Positions 47,208-57,304 of a DNA stretch of 64,000 nucleotides are shown here, one piece after another. The notes below the pieces were generated by a model that searched no databases, was not told the origin of the DNA, and saw only the letters and a program-made list of their open reading frames with translations. Origin of the DNA: Glutamicibacter halophytocola (GTDB taxonomy: Bacteria; Actinomycetota; Actinomycetes; Actinomycetales; Micrococcaceae); the NCBI RefSeq assembly GCF_001302565.1, contig NZ_CP012750.1:744001-808000 (forward strand). Reading direction: 5' to 3'. The translations under genes and the position numbers were made by a program. Each line of letters opens with the position of its first letter. Position 1 is the first letter of the stretch.

Positions 47208-47759
47208 ATGTCGTTAGATCGGCGGAATGTAGTATTCAACCTTGCCCCAGTGGTTCTACTAGGGTTACTAGCTCCACAAGCAGCCAAACTAGGGAGCAGT
47301 GAGCATGCGGGAGACAGATTAACGTCACTAAACGATTGCAATACCTGTGATCCTGATAGCAAAGGCTTGCAGGATATCGAAGATTTCGAGCGAGCGTTTG
47401 AAGAATTCGGTTCAGTCTCGGACATTGAGATTGCCCAGATGGCTAAGCGTCAGAAGCGATTGAATGATCTGGGTGTAATGCAACCCGCAGGGTTACCGCT
47501 CCCTGGCCCAGCTGCTATTGTAAGTTGCGCGTTAACCGCACTCTGGGTTTTCCGAAAAGGCGTCACTAAGAACCAAGTAATCATGCAGGTCACGGAAGTG
47601 ATTGTTGGCTGTGTTGGAATTCCTGCGACGTCTTGGATTTTGGTCCGTGTAGCGCGTTTGGTTTGGAAGTATAGAAAGAAAATTGCCGCAGCATTGGCTG
47701 CTGTTGGTCTGACAGCAGCGCAACTCGCTCCGATTCGCAATGCTCCATACCCGGGATAG
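47208..47759 (+). CDS. Unknown membrane-associated protein, A+T-rich gene
   Basis: A 183-residue protein of no recognised family. It has an N-terminal hydrophobic stretch (NLAPVVLLGLLAPQAA), an acidic middle with NDCNTCDPD and DIEDFERAFEEFG, then a hydrophobic C-terminal half (AAIVSCALTALWVF, VIVGCVGIPATSWILVRVA) interrupted by a basic patch KYRKKIAAALAAVGL. Codon use and G+C are lower than in the neighbours, suggesting acquisition. A small two-helix membrane protein gene follows after 36 bases. A secreted peptide or toxin with its partner is conceivable but unproven. Confidence 0.55.
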   Translation: MSLDRRNVVFNLAPVVLLGLLAPQAAKLGSSEHAGDRLTSLNDCNTCDPDSKGLQDIEDFERAFEEFGSVSDIEIAQMAKRQKRLNDLGVMQPAGLPLPGPAAIVSCALTALWVFRKGVTKNQVIMQVTEVIVGCVGIPATSWILVRVARLVWKYRKKIAAALAAVGLTAAQLAPIRNAPYPG

Positions 47760-47795
47760 CGTGGGAGCTGCAGATTCAGTCAGGAGTTGCCTAAT

Positions 47796-48011
47796 ATGAG
47801 ATGGGCCCGCAAACTCGTAGTTCGTCGAGTCGTTTTGTATCTTACGATATCTATCCTTGGCCTTTCGGCGTTGACTGGTGTTTATTGCGCGTTGGCCAAC
47901 CGCCATTTCCTTGAAGTGCTGGGGAATCTCTGGATAGCGTTTGCATTTGCACTCGTAACTGCAGCTTTGACCGCAGTTAAAGACCATCGCAATGACCAAG
48001 AAGAGTTGTGA
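47796..48011 (+). CDS. Small two-helix membrane protein
   Basis: A 71-residue protein with a basic N-terminus (RWARKLVVRRVV) and two hydrophobic helices (about 14-35 and 43-60), ending in a charged tail. ATG 47796 has AGGAG nine bases upstream. Size and placement resemble bacteriocin immunity proteins, but no family is recognised. Probably co-transcribed with the gene before it. Confidence 0.5.
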   Translation: MRWARKLVVRRVVLYLTISILGLSALTGVYCALANRHFLEVLGNLWIAFAFALVTAALTAVKDHRNDQEEL

Positions 48012-48489
48012 GAACCGAGATTATCGAAGTCGACTGCAGGAACCGCAACGATTACCTGATTTTAAAAATCACGATCATGAAAACAGTCTACTTCCAGCTT
48101 TGGCTACGGCTTTGCGGCTTAATAATCACAATTTCTAACGCTTCTAATTTCCTTGACTCGAGTCGATTTTCAGCCCTTCGCTGATATTGTGCGTGCAGTC
48201 ATGCTCCTAGGCTGTGTTCTTTTTCGGTGGCGTAGGTTTCGTCCTGCGTTTTTGCAGTCTCCTACGAGTGAATGCTTACGAGCGCACGACCCGGTTCTAC
48301 CGTTAGTTGCCTTCAATAACTGGTTCGCTCAGGCTGTATTGAACTCTCTGGCTAGCGCTTGATTGGAGCACGCCGGGCAGTGGCGGCCGGGGTCGGAGGG
48401 CTGTCTGTTTCTAGACATTTCGTCATTCCTGTCGTTTGCCCATTTTCTTCCAATGCGTCAGGCCGGGAACCGGTCATGAAACCAGCAAA
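48012..48489. other. Intergenic region, nothing recognised
   Basis: About 480 bases of mixed composition, A+T-rich at the left, between the small membrane protein gene and the terminator hairpin of the MFS gene. No frame with a plausible start and product was found. Confidence 0.4.
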
Positions 48490-48531
48490 GCCCGAGTGGA
48501 GGAATTCCGGCAGGAATTCTTCCACTCGGGC
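48490..48531 (-). terminator. Hairpin terminator of the MFS exporter gene
   Basis: A 19-base inverted repeat (48490-48508 with 48513-48531, one G-T wobble) closed by a four-base loop lies 97 bases beyond the MFS stop. On the minus strand it is followed by a T-rich stretch. Confidence 0.7.
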
Positions 48532-48627
48532 TGAACACCGTATTTATCTTGGCCATCTGCCGCTGGCCCGGGCGTCAGCGCTCGTGCTGCTCCGAACCTC
48601 TACGCGAATCGACCCACGGGCAGTGCA

Positions 48628-50094
48628 TTAGTGATTTGCCTGGGACTTTTCGCCCGTGATTGACCAAGCGAAGAAGATCCCGATTGTTGCCAGCACTGCG
48701 CCGATCATGAACGCCACATGGGCACCCGAGAACAGGGCCTCGGCAGCCCCGGTGCCAGCATCGACTTTCGCTTTCGAGATCACAGACATCACCGTGACGA
48801 AAATGGTGGTGCCGATGGCTCCGCCTAATTGCTGTCCGGTGTTGAAGATGGCCGAACCGTGGCCGAAGAGCCGTGGATCCAGCGAAGCCATGGCCGAGGA
48901 CATCAACCCGGTCATCAGCAATGCCAAGCCGATGGAGAAGACGATGTGGGTGATCATGAACATCCACAATTCGGTCTCGGCGTTGATCAGCGTGTACAGC
49001 CACTGGCCAGCAGCGAGCATGATGGCGCCCGGGATCAAAACTGGGCGTGGGCCGCGCTTGTCATAGATGCGCCCGAAAATTGGAGAGACGATCGCCTGGG
49101 CAACACCGCCGGGGAGCAGCATCATGCCGATCTTTAGCGAGTCAATGCCCTTGCCCGATTCCAGCAGCAGCGGAACGATCATCAACGAGCCGAGCAGGGT
49201 GCCAAAGGCGATCATGATCATGACGATCGAGAAGGTGAATCCACGCGAGCTGAACGCGGAGAGGTTGAGCAGCTCGCGTCCCGTGCTGGTCAGCGACAGC
49301 TGGCGCTTGATGAAAATCGCCAGCGATACCAGGCCAATGGCGAAGCTGAGAATTGTCAGTGCCGGGTTGGTGGAGGCATGCTCGATGCTGGAAATTCCGT
49401 ACACCAGGAAACCAAAAGCCAGCGCGGAGAGTGCAACCGAAGCGCCATCTACTCGGATGTTGCGGGCACTGGAGGGAACCTTGAAGAAAATGATGCCCAA
49501 GATCAGGACTACCGCTGCAATGGGGAGCATCATCGCAAAGATATAGTGCCATCCCAAGGCATGCACCACAGCACCCGAGACGGTTGGACCGATCGCGGGA
49601 CCCACGCCAATGACGATGGAATTCAGGCCCATGATGGTGCCGCGCTTGTGGATCGGAACCAGCGAGAGCGTAGTGGTCATGAGCAAGGGCAGGATGATGG
49701 CCGTGCCAAGCGCCTGGATGATGCGCGCTACGAGCAAAAAGGCAAAGCTCGGAGCGATGACGGCTATGACCGTGCCCACCAGGAAGCTGATGATGGCGAA
49801 CATGAAGAGCGGGCGATGGTTGAACCGCTGCAGCAGGAAGCCGGTGGTGGGAATGACGACCGACATGGTCAGCAAGAAGCCGGTGGTGAGCCACTGCCCG
49901 GTGGCCGCGGTGATGCTCATATCGGCCATGATTCCCGGCAGTGCCACGGTCAGCACTGTTTCGTTCAGGATCATCATGAAGGCTGCCAAGGCGAGCGCCG
50001 CAATGATTCCGGTGAGCTGCTTGGTGCTGAGCGCCGCTTGAGGCGCAGGTGGTGGCGAAGCGTGGACCTCTGTTTTTGTGGGTTCTGACGTCAC
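48628..50094 (-). CDS. DHA2-type MFS multidrug exporter
   Basis: A 488-residue exporter with about 14 membrane helices, of the EmrB/QacA group. Motif C-like IGPTVSGAVV follows VIGVGPA in helix 5, and the helix-1/2 region LNETVLTVALPGIMADMSIT is typical. The start is GTG at 50094 with AGAGGA upstream. A TetR regulator is divergent and the 146-base spacer holds two palindromes, so drug-inducible repression is likely. Substrates are not predictable. Confidence 0.9.
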   Translation of the reverse strand: MTSEPTKTEVHASPPPAPQAALSTKQLTGIIAALALAAFMMILNETVLTVALPGIMADMSITAATGQWLTTGFLLTMSVVIPTTGFLLQRFNHRPLFMFAIISFLVGTVIAVIAPSFAFLLVARIIQALGTAIILPLLMTTTLSLVPIHKRGTIMGLNSIVIGVGPAIGPTVSGAVVHALGWHYIFAMMLPIAAVVLILGIIFFKVPSSARNIRVDGASVALSALAFGFLVYGISSIEHASTNPALTILSFAIGLVSLAIFIKRQLSLTSTGRELLNLSAFSSRGFTFSIVMIMIAFGTLLGSLMIVPLLLESGKGIDSLKIGMMLLPGGVAQAIVSPIFGRIYDKRGPRPVLIPGAIMLAAGQWLYTLINAETELWMFMITHIVFSIGLALLMTGLMSSAMASLDPRLFGHGSAIFNTGQQLGGAIGTTIFVTVMSVISKAKVDAGTGAAEALFSGAHVAFMIGAVLATIGIFFAWSITGEKSQANH

Positions 50095-50129
50095 TTTTCC
50101 TCTTTCTTGGAGTTCTCAACTGTCAAATA

Positions 50130-50179
50130 GTGTCATAGAGTGACACAATTTCGTAAGGAAAACTGTCAGAGTGTGACAG
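50130..50179. promoter_or_regulatory. Twin TetR operator palindromes
   Basis: Two 17-base palindromes share the layout TGTCA-N5-TGACA: GTGTCATAGAGTGACAC (50130-50146) and CTGTCAGAGTGTGACAG (50163-50179). Centres are 33 bases apart, about three helical turns. A further TGTCA half-site is at 50121-50125. They sit between the MFS exporter and TetR genes. Confidence 0.8.
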
Positions 50180-50240
50180 GAAACTACTTTCCTTCCCGCT
50201 TATGAGACGATCGCTGGAAGCTACAGCTATGGAGGACTGC

Positions 50241-50840
50241 ATGGGGATACGGGATCAGCGCAAGGCAGAGACCTCGCGCAAGATTCAAGCGGCAGCGTTG
50301 GATCTTGTTGAAGAGCTCGGGCTGGAGGCCACGACCGTGGCGCGAATTGCGCAGCGCGTTGGCATCTCGGATCGCACGTTCTTCCGCTATTTCGATTCCA
50401 AGGAATCGGCCATCGTCCCCGGGCAGGGCGAGCTGGTTGTCGCGCTGATGGGCTTTGCCCCTGCCCCGGGGGCAACGCCGGCGGAAATTTTCCAATCCCT
50501 TCTCCAGGTGTGCCGGGACCATTTTTCCGCGGAAATCGAGCAGCACGAGTTCCGCCGTGTCACCCGCCTGATGATCTCGGATCCCAAGCTCCTGCTGATC
50601 GCCACCAGCAGGGAGCAGGAACTGGTAATCGAGCTGAGCCGATCGCTGTCCGACCGGCGGCTGGTGACGCAAATGCAGTCCCTGCTGATCGCCGAGATGG
50701 TCGCATCAACCTGGCGCGTTGCCTGGCAGTGCTTCACCCAGGCCGAAAGGGCTGGCAGTGCTGCAGCGCCTTCGGAATTCTTCGAGCAGTCGGTTCATGA
50801 AATGCTGCAGATTTCCGCTATCGGCACCCCGGGACCCTGA
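50241..50840 (+). CDS. TetR family regulator of the MFS exporter
   Basis: A 199-residue TetR protein. The HTH domain reads SRKIQAAALDLVEELGLEATTVARIAQRVGISDRTFFRYFDSKESAI (about residues 12-60). ATG 50241 follows GGAGG by five bases; an in-frame ATG at 50229 lacks one. It is divergent from the exporter and probably represses it and itself through the twin palindromes. Confidence 0.9.
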   Translation: MGIRDQRKAETSRKIQAAALDLVEELGLEATTVARIAQRVGISDRTFFRYFDSKESAIVPGQGELVVALMGFAPAPGATPAEIFQSLLQVCRDHFSAEIEQHEFRRVTRLMISDPKLLLIATSREQELVIELSRSLSDRRLVTQMQSLLIAEMVASTWRVAWQCFTQAERAGSAAAPSEFFEQSVHEMLQISAIGTPGP

Positions 50841-50888
50841 GCAGCATGTAAAACGAGATTGAGTTATGGCAGATTAACTTAAATGTGA

Positions 50889-53360
<2,472 letters not shown>

Positions 53361-53404
53361 TGCGCATATGCTCCGACGTCCTCTGGTGTGACTGCGTCGA
53401 TCGC

Positions 53405-53422
53405 GCTATCATGAGTGATAGC
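53405..53422 (+). promoter_or_regulatory. Operator-like palindrome of the vapBC operon
   Basis: GCTATCA-TGAG-TGATAGC, a perfect 7-bp inverted repeat 17 bases before the antitoxin start and next to its GGAGG site. Type II antitoxins repress their own promoters through such sites. Confidence 0.6.
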
Positions 53423-53439
53423 AGAGGAGGTGGTGATCG

Positions 53440-53673
53440 ATGCCATCCATCATCGTTCGCGGTCTTGACGACGCGGTGAAGCAGCAACTCGCCGCGCAGG
53501 CGAAGGAACACGGCCGGTCCATGGAAGCCGAAGTCCGCGACATCCTCACCAAGGCAGCCAGGCGGCCGAACATCGGCATGGCCTTGCTGGCTGCGGCTCA
53601 AGAGGCCGGCGGTGTCCAAGAACTTCCAGTTCCAGGGCGTGATGACATCGCAAGATCGGTGGACTTCGGGTGA
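53440..53673 (+). CDS. FitA/VapB-like ribbon-helix-helix antitoxin
   Basis: A 77-residue antitoxin. The N-terminal ribbon-helix-helix reads PSIIVRGLDDAVKQQLAAQAKEHGRSMEAEVRDILTKA, typical of FitA/StbC-like antitoxins; the C-terminal tail (about 50-77) would wrap the toxin. AGAGGAGG precedes the ATG. The stop overlaps the VapC start, so translation is coupled. It is the first gene of cassette A after icd. Confidence 0.9.
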   Translation: MPSIIVRGLDDAVKQQLAAQAKEHGRSMEAEVRDILTKAARRPNIGMALLAAAQEAGGVQELPVPGRDDIARSVDFG

Positions 53674-54095
53674 TAGTCCTCGACACGAATGTCCTCTCAG
53701 AGATCTTCCGGCCCTCGCCGGAGACTCACGTCGTCGAGTGGCTCGCGTCGCTGACGGGGGACGTTGCCATCACATCGGTGACGCTCGCCGAGCTGCTCTC
53801 TGGGGTGAGGAAGCTGCCGGACGGCCGCCGAAAGACAGCGCTGGCGAAGAGCATCGAATCGGTGCTCGGACAGTACCGGGGAAGTCGATCGGTCCTGCCG
53901 TTCGATGAAGCGGCGGCGGAATGCTACGCGGTCGTACTGGCAGCCCGCGAGGGCGCCGGAGCGCCGATCAGCACGGCCGATGCTCAGATTGCCGCGATTT
54001 GCCTGGCGCATGACGCGACGTGCGCGACGCGCAACACCAAGGACTTCGAACACACCGGCATTGACCTGATTAATCCGTGGATAGCTGGCGGGTGA
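53670..54095 (+). CDS. VapC-like PIN-domain toxin
   Basis: A 141-residue PIN ribonuclease. The acidic active site is intact: Asp5 (IVLDTNVLSE), Glu41 (VTLAELLSG) and the Asp in ISTADAQIAAIC, with ATRNTKDFEHTGIDLINPW near the end. VapC toxins cut tRNA or rRNA and are neutralised by the antitoxin before it. The start is GTG 53670, overlapping the antitoxin stop. The pair is probably functional and may stabilise the cassette. Confidence 0.92.
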   Translation: MIVLDTNVLSEIFRPSPETHVVEWLASLTGDVAITSVTLAELLSGVRKLPDGRRKTALAKSIESVLGQYRGSRSVLPFDEAAAECYAVVLAAREGAGAPISTADAQIAAICLAHDATCATRNTKDFEHTGIDLINPWIAGG

Positions 54096-54226
54096 CCTGT
54101 TCCGTGCTCGAGGTCATCGCTCAGGACGATTTCACCGAAGCGGATCTGAGCGAGCTCCGACGGCTCTTGGACAGCTGGCATCTGGGTGAGTGCGGAGGGC
54201 AGGAACCCGAACATCCATATGGTTAA
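54092..54226 (+). pseudogene. Short fragment resembling the N-terminus of a GNAT acetyltransferase
   Basis: A 44-codon frame starting with GTG inside the VapC stop: VLEVIAQDDFTEADLSELRRLLDSWHLGE and QEPEHPYG. This looks like the opening of an aminoglycoside acetyltransferase-like GNAT protein. It then stops at TAA, with no continuation in other frames that I could follow. Probably a decayed cargo gene. Confidence 0.35.
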
Positions 54227-54368
54227 TCACGCTCTGAAGTTCAGGTCATCGCGGCGTCGCGTCCGGGTACCGGGCTGCCGGATGCCAATCATAGCGTTTT
54301 ACCTGGAGTCTGGGAGCGGCACGGATCACCGACTAGCAGCACTCAGACTGCAGGCTGTCTTCCATGAT

Positions 54369-55631
54369 TTACTGCGGGTTTGCGCCAATCTTAGCGGTTC
54401 GATGGTCGTTGCACTGTTCGGGAAGCGCGAGCGACTCCAGAGCCTGCATGCGGCGTTGCCCATTGCGGATTTCTTGCCGACGTATGGCCCGTGCGTTAGC
54501 CAATACTGAATAGCGGAGAATGTGTGCGGGATAGCAAAGCCTGACGTAAGCCGATCTGAGCTTCGGCGACCGGGGATAGCGAGTCAATGCCAGCGGCAGC
54601 ACCAGCAGGCAGCTGCAGAGCGATGAGGCGGCAAGGACCGCGATGATCATTGCCGACGTCTTTTCGGTCCCTGCGTATTCATCGCTCGCCAGCATCATGA
54701 CAGTGAGGATCGCCAGGAACGCAATGCTTGCCCCCAGCGGCACGAGCATCACTACCGCGGCCAGCCGAGAACGATTCTGCGGCAACAGCCACTGGACGCC
54801 GACGGCGCAGGCAATCAGCAGCAGCATCAAGAGCATGACCCAGAGAAGAACTACGATCTCGACATAGCGGGCTTGGTCCGCGTCCAACACGTTTCGGGGT
54901 GTGGTGAGCATAGCCATGACAAACCCGATCAGCAACAGGACCGCGCTCGCCAGTGATAGCACCAGCTTCGGCACCCGAACTGAATCACGTGGAGTGAAGT
55001 ACCATCGGCGAAATGACACCTCCGTTGCACGAAGGTGCTTGGACAGCAGTTCCGGCAGCCGGCCTTGGACCGCCGAAAGATGCTCGCTTACTGACAAGCG
55101 GAAGGTTGATGCGACGTAGGCGAGAGTCTGCGAAAGGCACACAATGATCAAAGCGTCGGTCGCGTCTGTGGGGACGGAAGAGCTCATGGCCAGGAACCCA
55201 GCTAGGTAGAGCAGCCCGAACATGACTGACAGGCTCCCGCAGATCCAGGTGGAGAGGCGCAGACGTTCGCGTCTGCGAGTTTCTTCCCGCGCATCGTGCG
55301 TGGAGACTGCCAATGAGCGCGTGCTCAGCGCCAACGCAACTATCAATGTTGCCAAGACCGCCAAGGCGGTAAGGACAGTGTCTTTTCGGACCTGCACAGC
55401 GTCGAGAATAATTGCCGGAGTGTTCACGGCCGATTCCAGTCGAACGGGGGACCCCATGACGAACGAAAGGAGCACGAACGCCATGCAAAAGATGACGCCC
55501 AGCATCTGGGTGCCGGTCCATTCGCGCAGCTGATTGGGCAGCGCCTTCTCCGGTTCCTGATCCCACATGTCCTGCGCTCGTCGCTTCCTTGCCGAGCGGA
55601 GATTTCCATGAAATTGAACTTTGCCATTCAT
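54369..55631 (-). CDS. Polytopic membrane protein of cassette A
   Basis: About 420 residues with roughly eight membrane helices (for example TQMLGVIFCMAFVLLSFVM, TVLTALAVLATLIVALAL, LVLSLASAVLLLIGFVMAML). A basic loop and a charged C-terminal tail (RAIRRQEIRNGQRRMQAL) lie in the cytoplasm. No family recognised. ATG 55631 was chosen; an in-frame TTG at 55670 is possible. It fills the space between the VapBC pair and the dgt remnant and is transcribed towards VapBC. Confidence 0.6.
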   Translation of the reverse strand: MNGKVQFHGNLRSARKRRAQDMWDQEPEKALPNQLREWTGTQMLGVIFCMAFVLLSFVMGSPVRLESAVNTPAIILDAVQVRKDTVLTALAVLATLIVALALSTRSLAVSTHDAREETRRRERLRLSTWICGSLSVMFGLLYLAGFLAMSSSVPTDATDALIIVCLSQTLAYVASTFRLSVSEHLSAVQGRLPELLSKHLRATEVSFRRWYFTPRDSVRVPKLVLSLASAVLLLIGFVMAMLTTPRNVLDADQARYVEIVVLLWVMLLMLLLIACAVGVQWLLPQNRSRLAAVVMLVPLGASIAFLAILTVMMLASDEYAGTEKTSAMIIAVLAASSLCSCLLVLPLALTRYPRSPKLRSAYVRLCYPAHILRYSVLANARAIRRQEIRNGQRRMQALESLALPEQCNDHRTAKIGANPQ

Positions 55632-55674
55632 GGGCCTGATTTTTCCATCCGCCACGGACAAAATGGCCAACAGC

Positions 55675-55738
55675 CTAGAGCCCCCGCCCGGTCTCCCATA
55701 AATTGTCGGCGGAGCCGGTCAACTAGGCGTTGAGCGGC
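55675..55738 (-). pseudogene. Remnant of dgt 3' end
   Basis: On the minus strand this reads PLNA-stop-LTGSADNLWETGRGL-stop, matching the intact dgt C-terminus SLNALLTGTADNLWEAGRGL at 57305 with several substitutions and one internal stop (TAG). It is too diverged to be a recent copy of the local gene, so it probably came with cassette A from another strain. It abuts the second icd 3' end. Confidence 0.85.
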
Positions 55739-55742
55739 TTCC

Positions 55743-56003
55743 GCGTTCGCCGCAGTCGCCAAGGCACGGGAGGAGAACTAGGAAACGATTGTTTCCGAGC
55801 TCGCCGAGGTCCAGGGCCAGGCCGTGGATATCGCTCGCTACTACCGTCCAGACGAAGCCAAGACTTCAGCTGTGATGCGCCCAAGCGCAACCCTGAACAA
55901 GGCTCTGGAACTGCTGACCAAGTAGTCCTCCCGAGTTGAACAGGCAGGCGCCGCCCCGTTGGGGTGGCGCTTGCCTGTTTTAACGTTCTGCGGGCGAAGT
56001 TGG
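55743..56003 (+). repeat. icd 3'-end direct repeat, copy 2 (remnant plus terminator)
   Basis: This repeats the last 61 codons of icd, the stop (55923-55925) and the terminator. The first 40 bases are diverged and contain an in-frame TAG; bases 55783-55970 are nearly identical to copy 1. The terminator's right arm carries a short insertion. It cannot encode IDH and marks the junction between cassettes A and B. Confidence 0.9.
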
Positions 56004-56109
56004 GTGACGTAACGGGACGTTCACCACCGCACGAGGTCAGCATGGCGATGACGGTCAGAATACCGATGATGACGGGCAGGCCCGGTTCAGATCATAAACA
56101 ATCATAAAC

Positions 56110-56148
56110 AAAAAGAAGCCCCATACCGCGTTGCGATACGAGGACTTC
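56110..56148 (-). terminator. Orphan terminator facing the minus strand
   Basis: GAAGTCCT...GCGGTATGGGGCTTC followed by TTTTT on the minus strand makes a 15-bp stem with one bulge. No minus-strand gene precedes it, so it is probably a relic of lost cargo. Confidence 0.5.
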
Positions 56149-56225
56149 CCAATGATATATGCACGGATCACAATCCCAACTTTTACAAGTTAGGCGGTCC
56201 AGCTTCTGTCTAATATCCTACTTTG

Positions 56226-57050
56226 ATGACCCCAGCAAATCAAATAGCGGACTTTGGCAGCTTTCTTGCCGGAGCGCGGTTCCAAACATACTTGGATTGT
56301 TGCCAGAACGATCGACAATTGGCATTAGCAACCTACACGTGGAACTCGAAGTTGGCCGCAGAACTTTCACGCGTTCTGGGACATGTGGAAGTTGTCCTCC
56401 GTCATGCGCTGGATCAGCAGCTTCGCGTCTGGAACGCTGCCCAGCCGCTAACCAACGGACAGCCAAATTGCAATGACGCTCGTGGGCGAGATGGTGGGAG
56501 TTCCGAGGAATGGCTGAAACATCCAGCACCGTTGCTATTCAAATTAGTGAATACAAGAACACGGTCGGGCAAAATACTGTCAACGTACGATGGGTCACTG
56601 CGTCGAGCTATCGATGGGAGTAACGAAAGAGACCCGGCCCACCCAAGGTTCGCTGCACATGTCACTCACGATGACATAATTGCGCACACCACCTTTGGTT
56701 TTTGGCTGCATCTACTCCCCAATCCGAAACATCGCCATACTCCGCTATCCAAACTCAATCAGCAGGATCGAGCTAAAGAGGCGGCCGCCAGAAGACTTTG
56801 GACGACGGCCCTTTCCAACGCCTTCCCAGGTCTGACCAATGTATACGTAGTTCAGTACTACCTTCAGCGCGCGCATGCATTGAGAAACCGAATCGCTCAT
56901 CACGAACCGCTGTTGAATACCGACTCGAAATCATACTTCAGAACATCTACGCGGTTACTGCATGGAATCAGCCCGGCGGTTGGGAGTTGGGTCGGCGCAA
57001 CCGCCGAGGTAGTTCAGATCTTGAAGAATCGCCCTAGCGCAAAAGAATAG
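56226..57050 (+). CDS. Abi_2-like protein with HEPN RxxxxH motif
   Basis: A 274-residue protein of the Abi (AbiD/AbiF) type. The hallmark TTFGFWLHLLPNP is at about residues 155-167 and the HEPN ribonuclease motif RNRIAH at 220-225 (LRNRIAHHEPLL). Abi_2 proteins act in abortive phage infection. G+C is lower than in dgt, and no clear ribosome site precedes the ATG, which may be leaderless. It is the main gene of cassette B, between the icd remnant and dgt. No partner antitoxin is adjacent. Confidence 0.85.
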   Translation: MTPANQIADFGSFLAGARFQTYLDCCQNDRQLALATYTWNSKLAAELSRVLGHVEVVLRHALDQQLRVWNAAQPLTNGQPNCNDARGRDGGSSEEWLKHPAPLLFKLVNTRTRSGKILSTYDGSLRRAIDGSNERDPAHPRFAAHVTHDDIIAHTTFGFWLHLLPNPKHRHTPLSKLNQQDRAKEAAARRLWTTALSNAFPGLTNVYVVQYYLQRAHALRNRIAHHEPLLNTDSKSYFRTSTRLLHGISPAVGSWVGATAEVVQILKNRPSAKE

Positions 57051-57304
57051 AACAGGGAGCCTGTGGGCATTGGTCTCCCGCATGCATCTGCGTACTCTAT
57101 GGGGTCTTTTGCCGTCACCTTCTCTAGCAATAATTCTGCGAAACCTCAGACAGGGTGAGAGTGACTTTACAGAATCCTTCGTTTCAGTCGGTTTCGCAAT
57201 TGGACTGGAAGTATCCGGCAGTTATGTCTATGGGCAATTGCTCCCCGATTTAGTTGCGTCGTTCAGTCGTGGACTGCGGTATTGACTAAATGAACAGGTA
57301 CAAC

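Noticed and set aside
55975..56100. Minus-strand hydrophobic fragment (VIIGILTVIAMLTSCG)
   Set aside because: Too short and without start or end signals to call; it may be a relic of lost cargo.
57070..57285. 71-codon plus-strand frame after the Abi gene
   Set aside because: No ribosome site, no recognisable product and no conserved feature.
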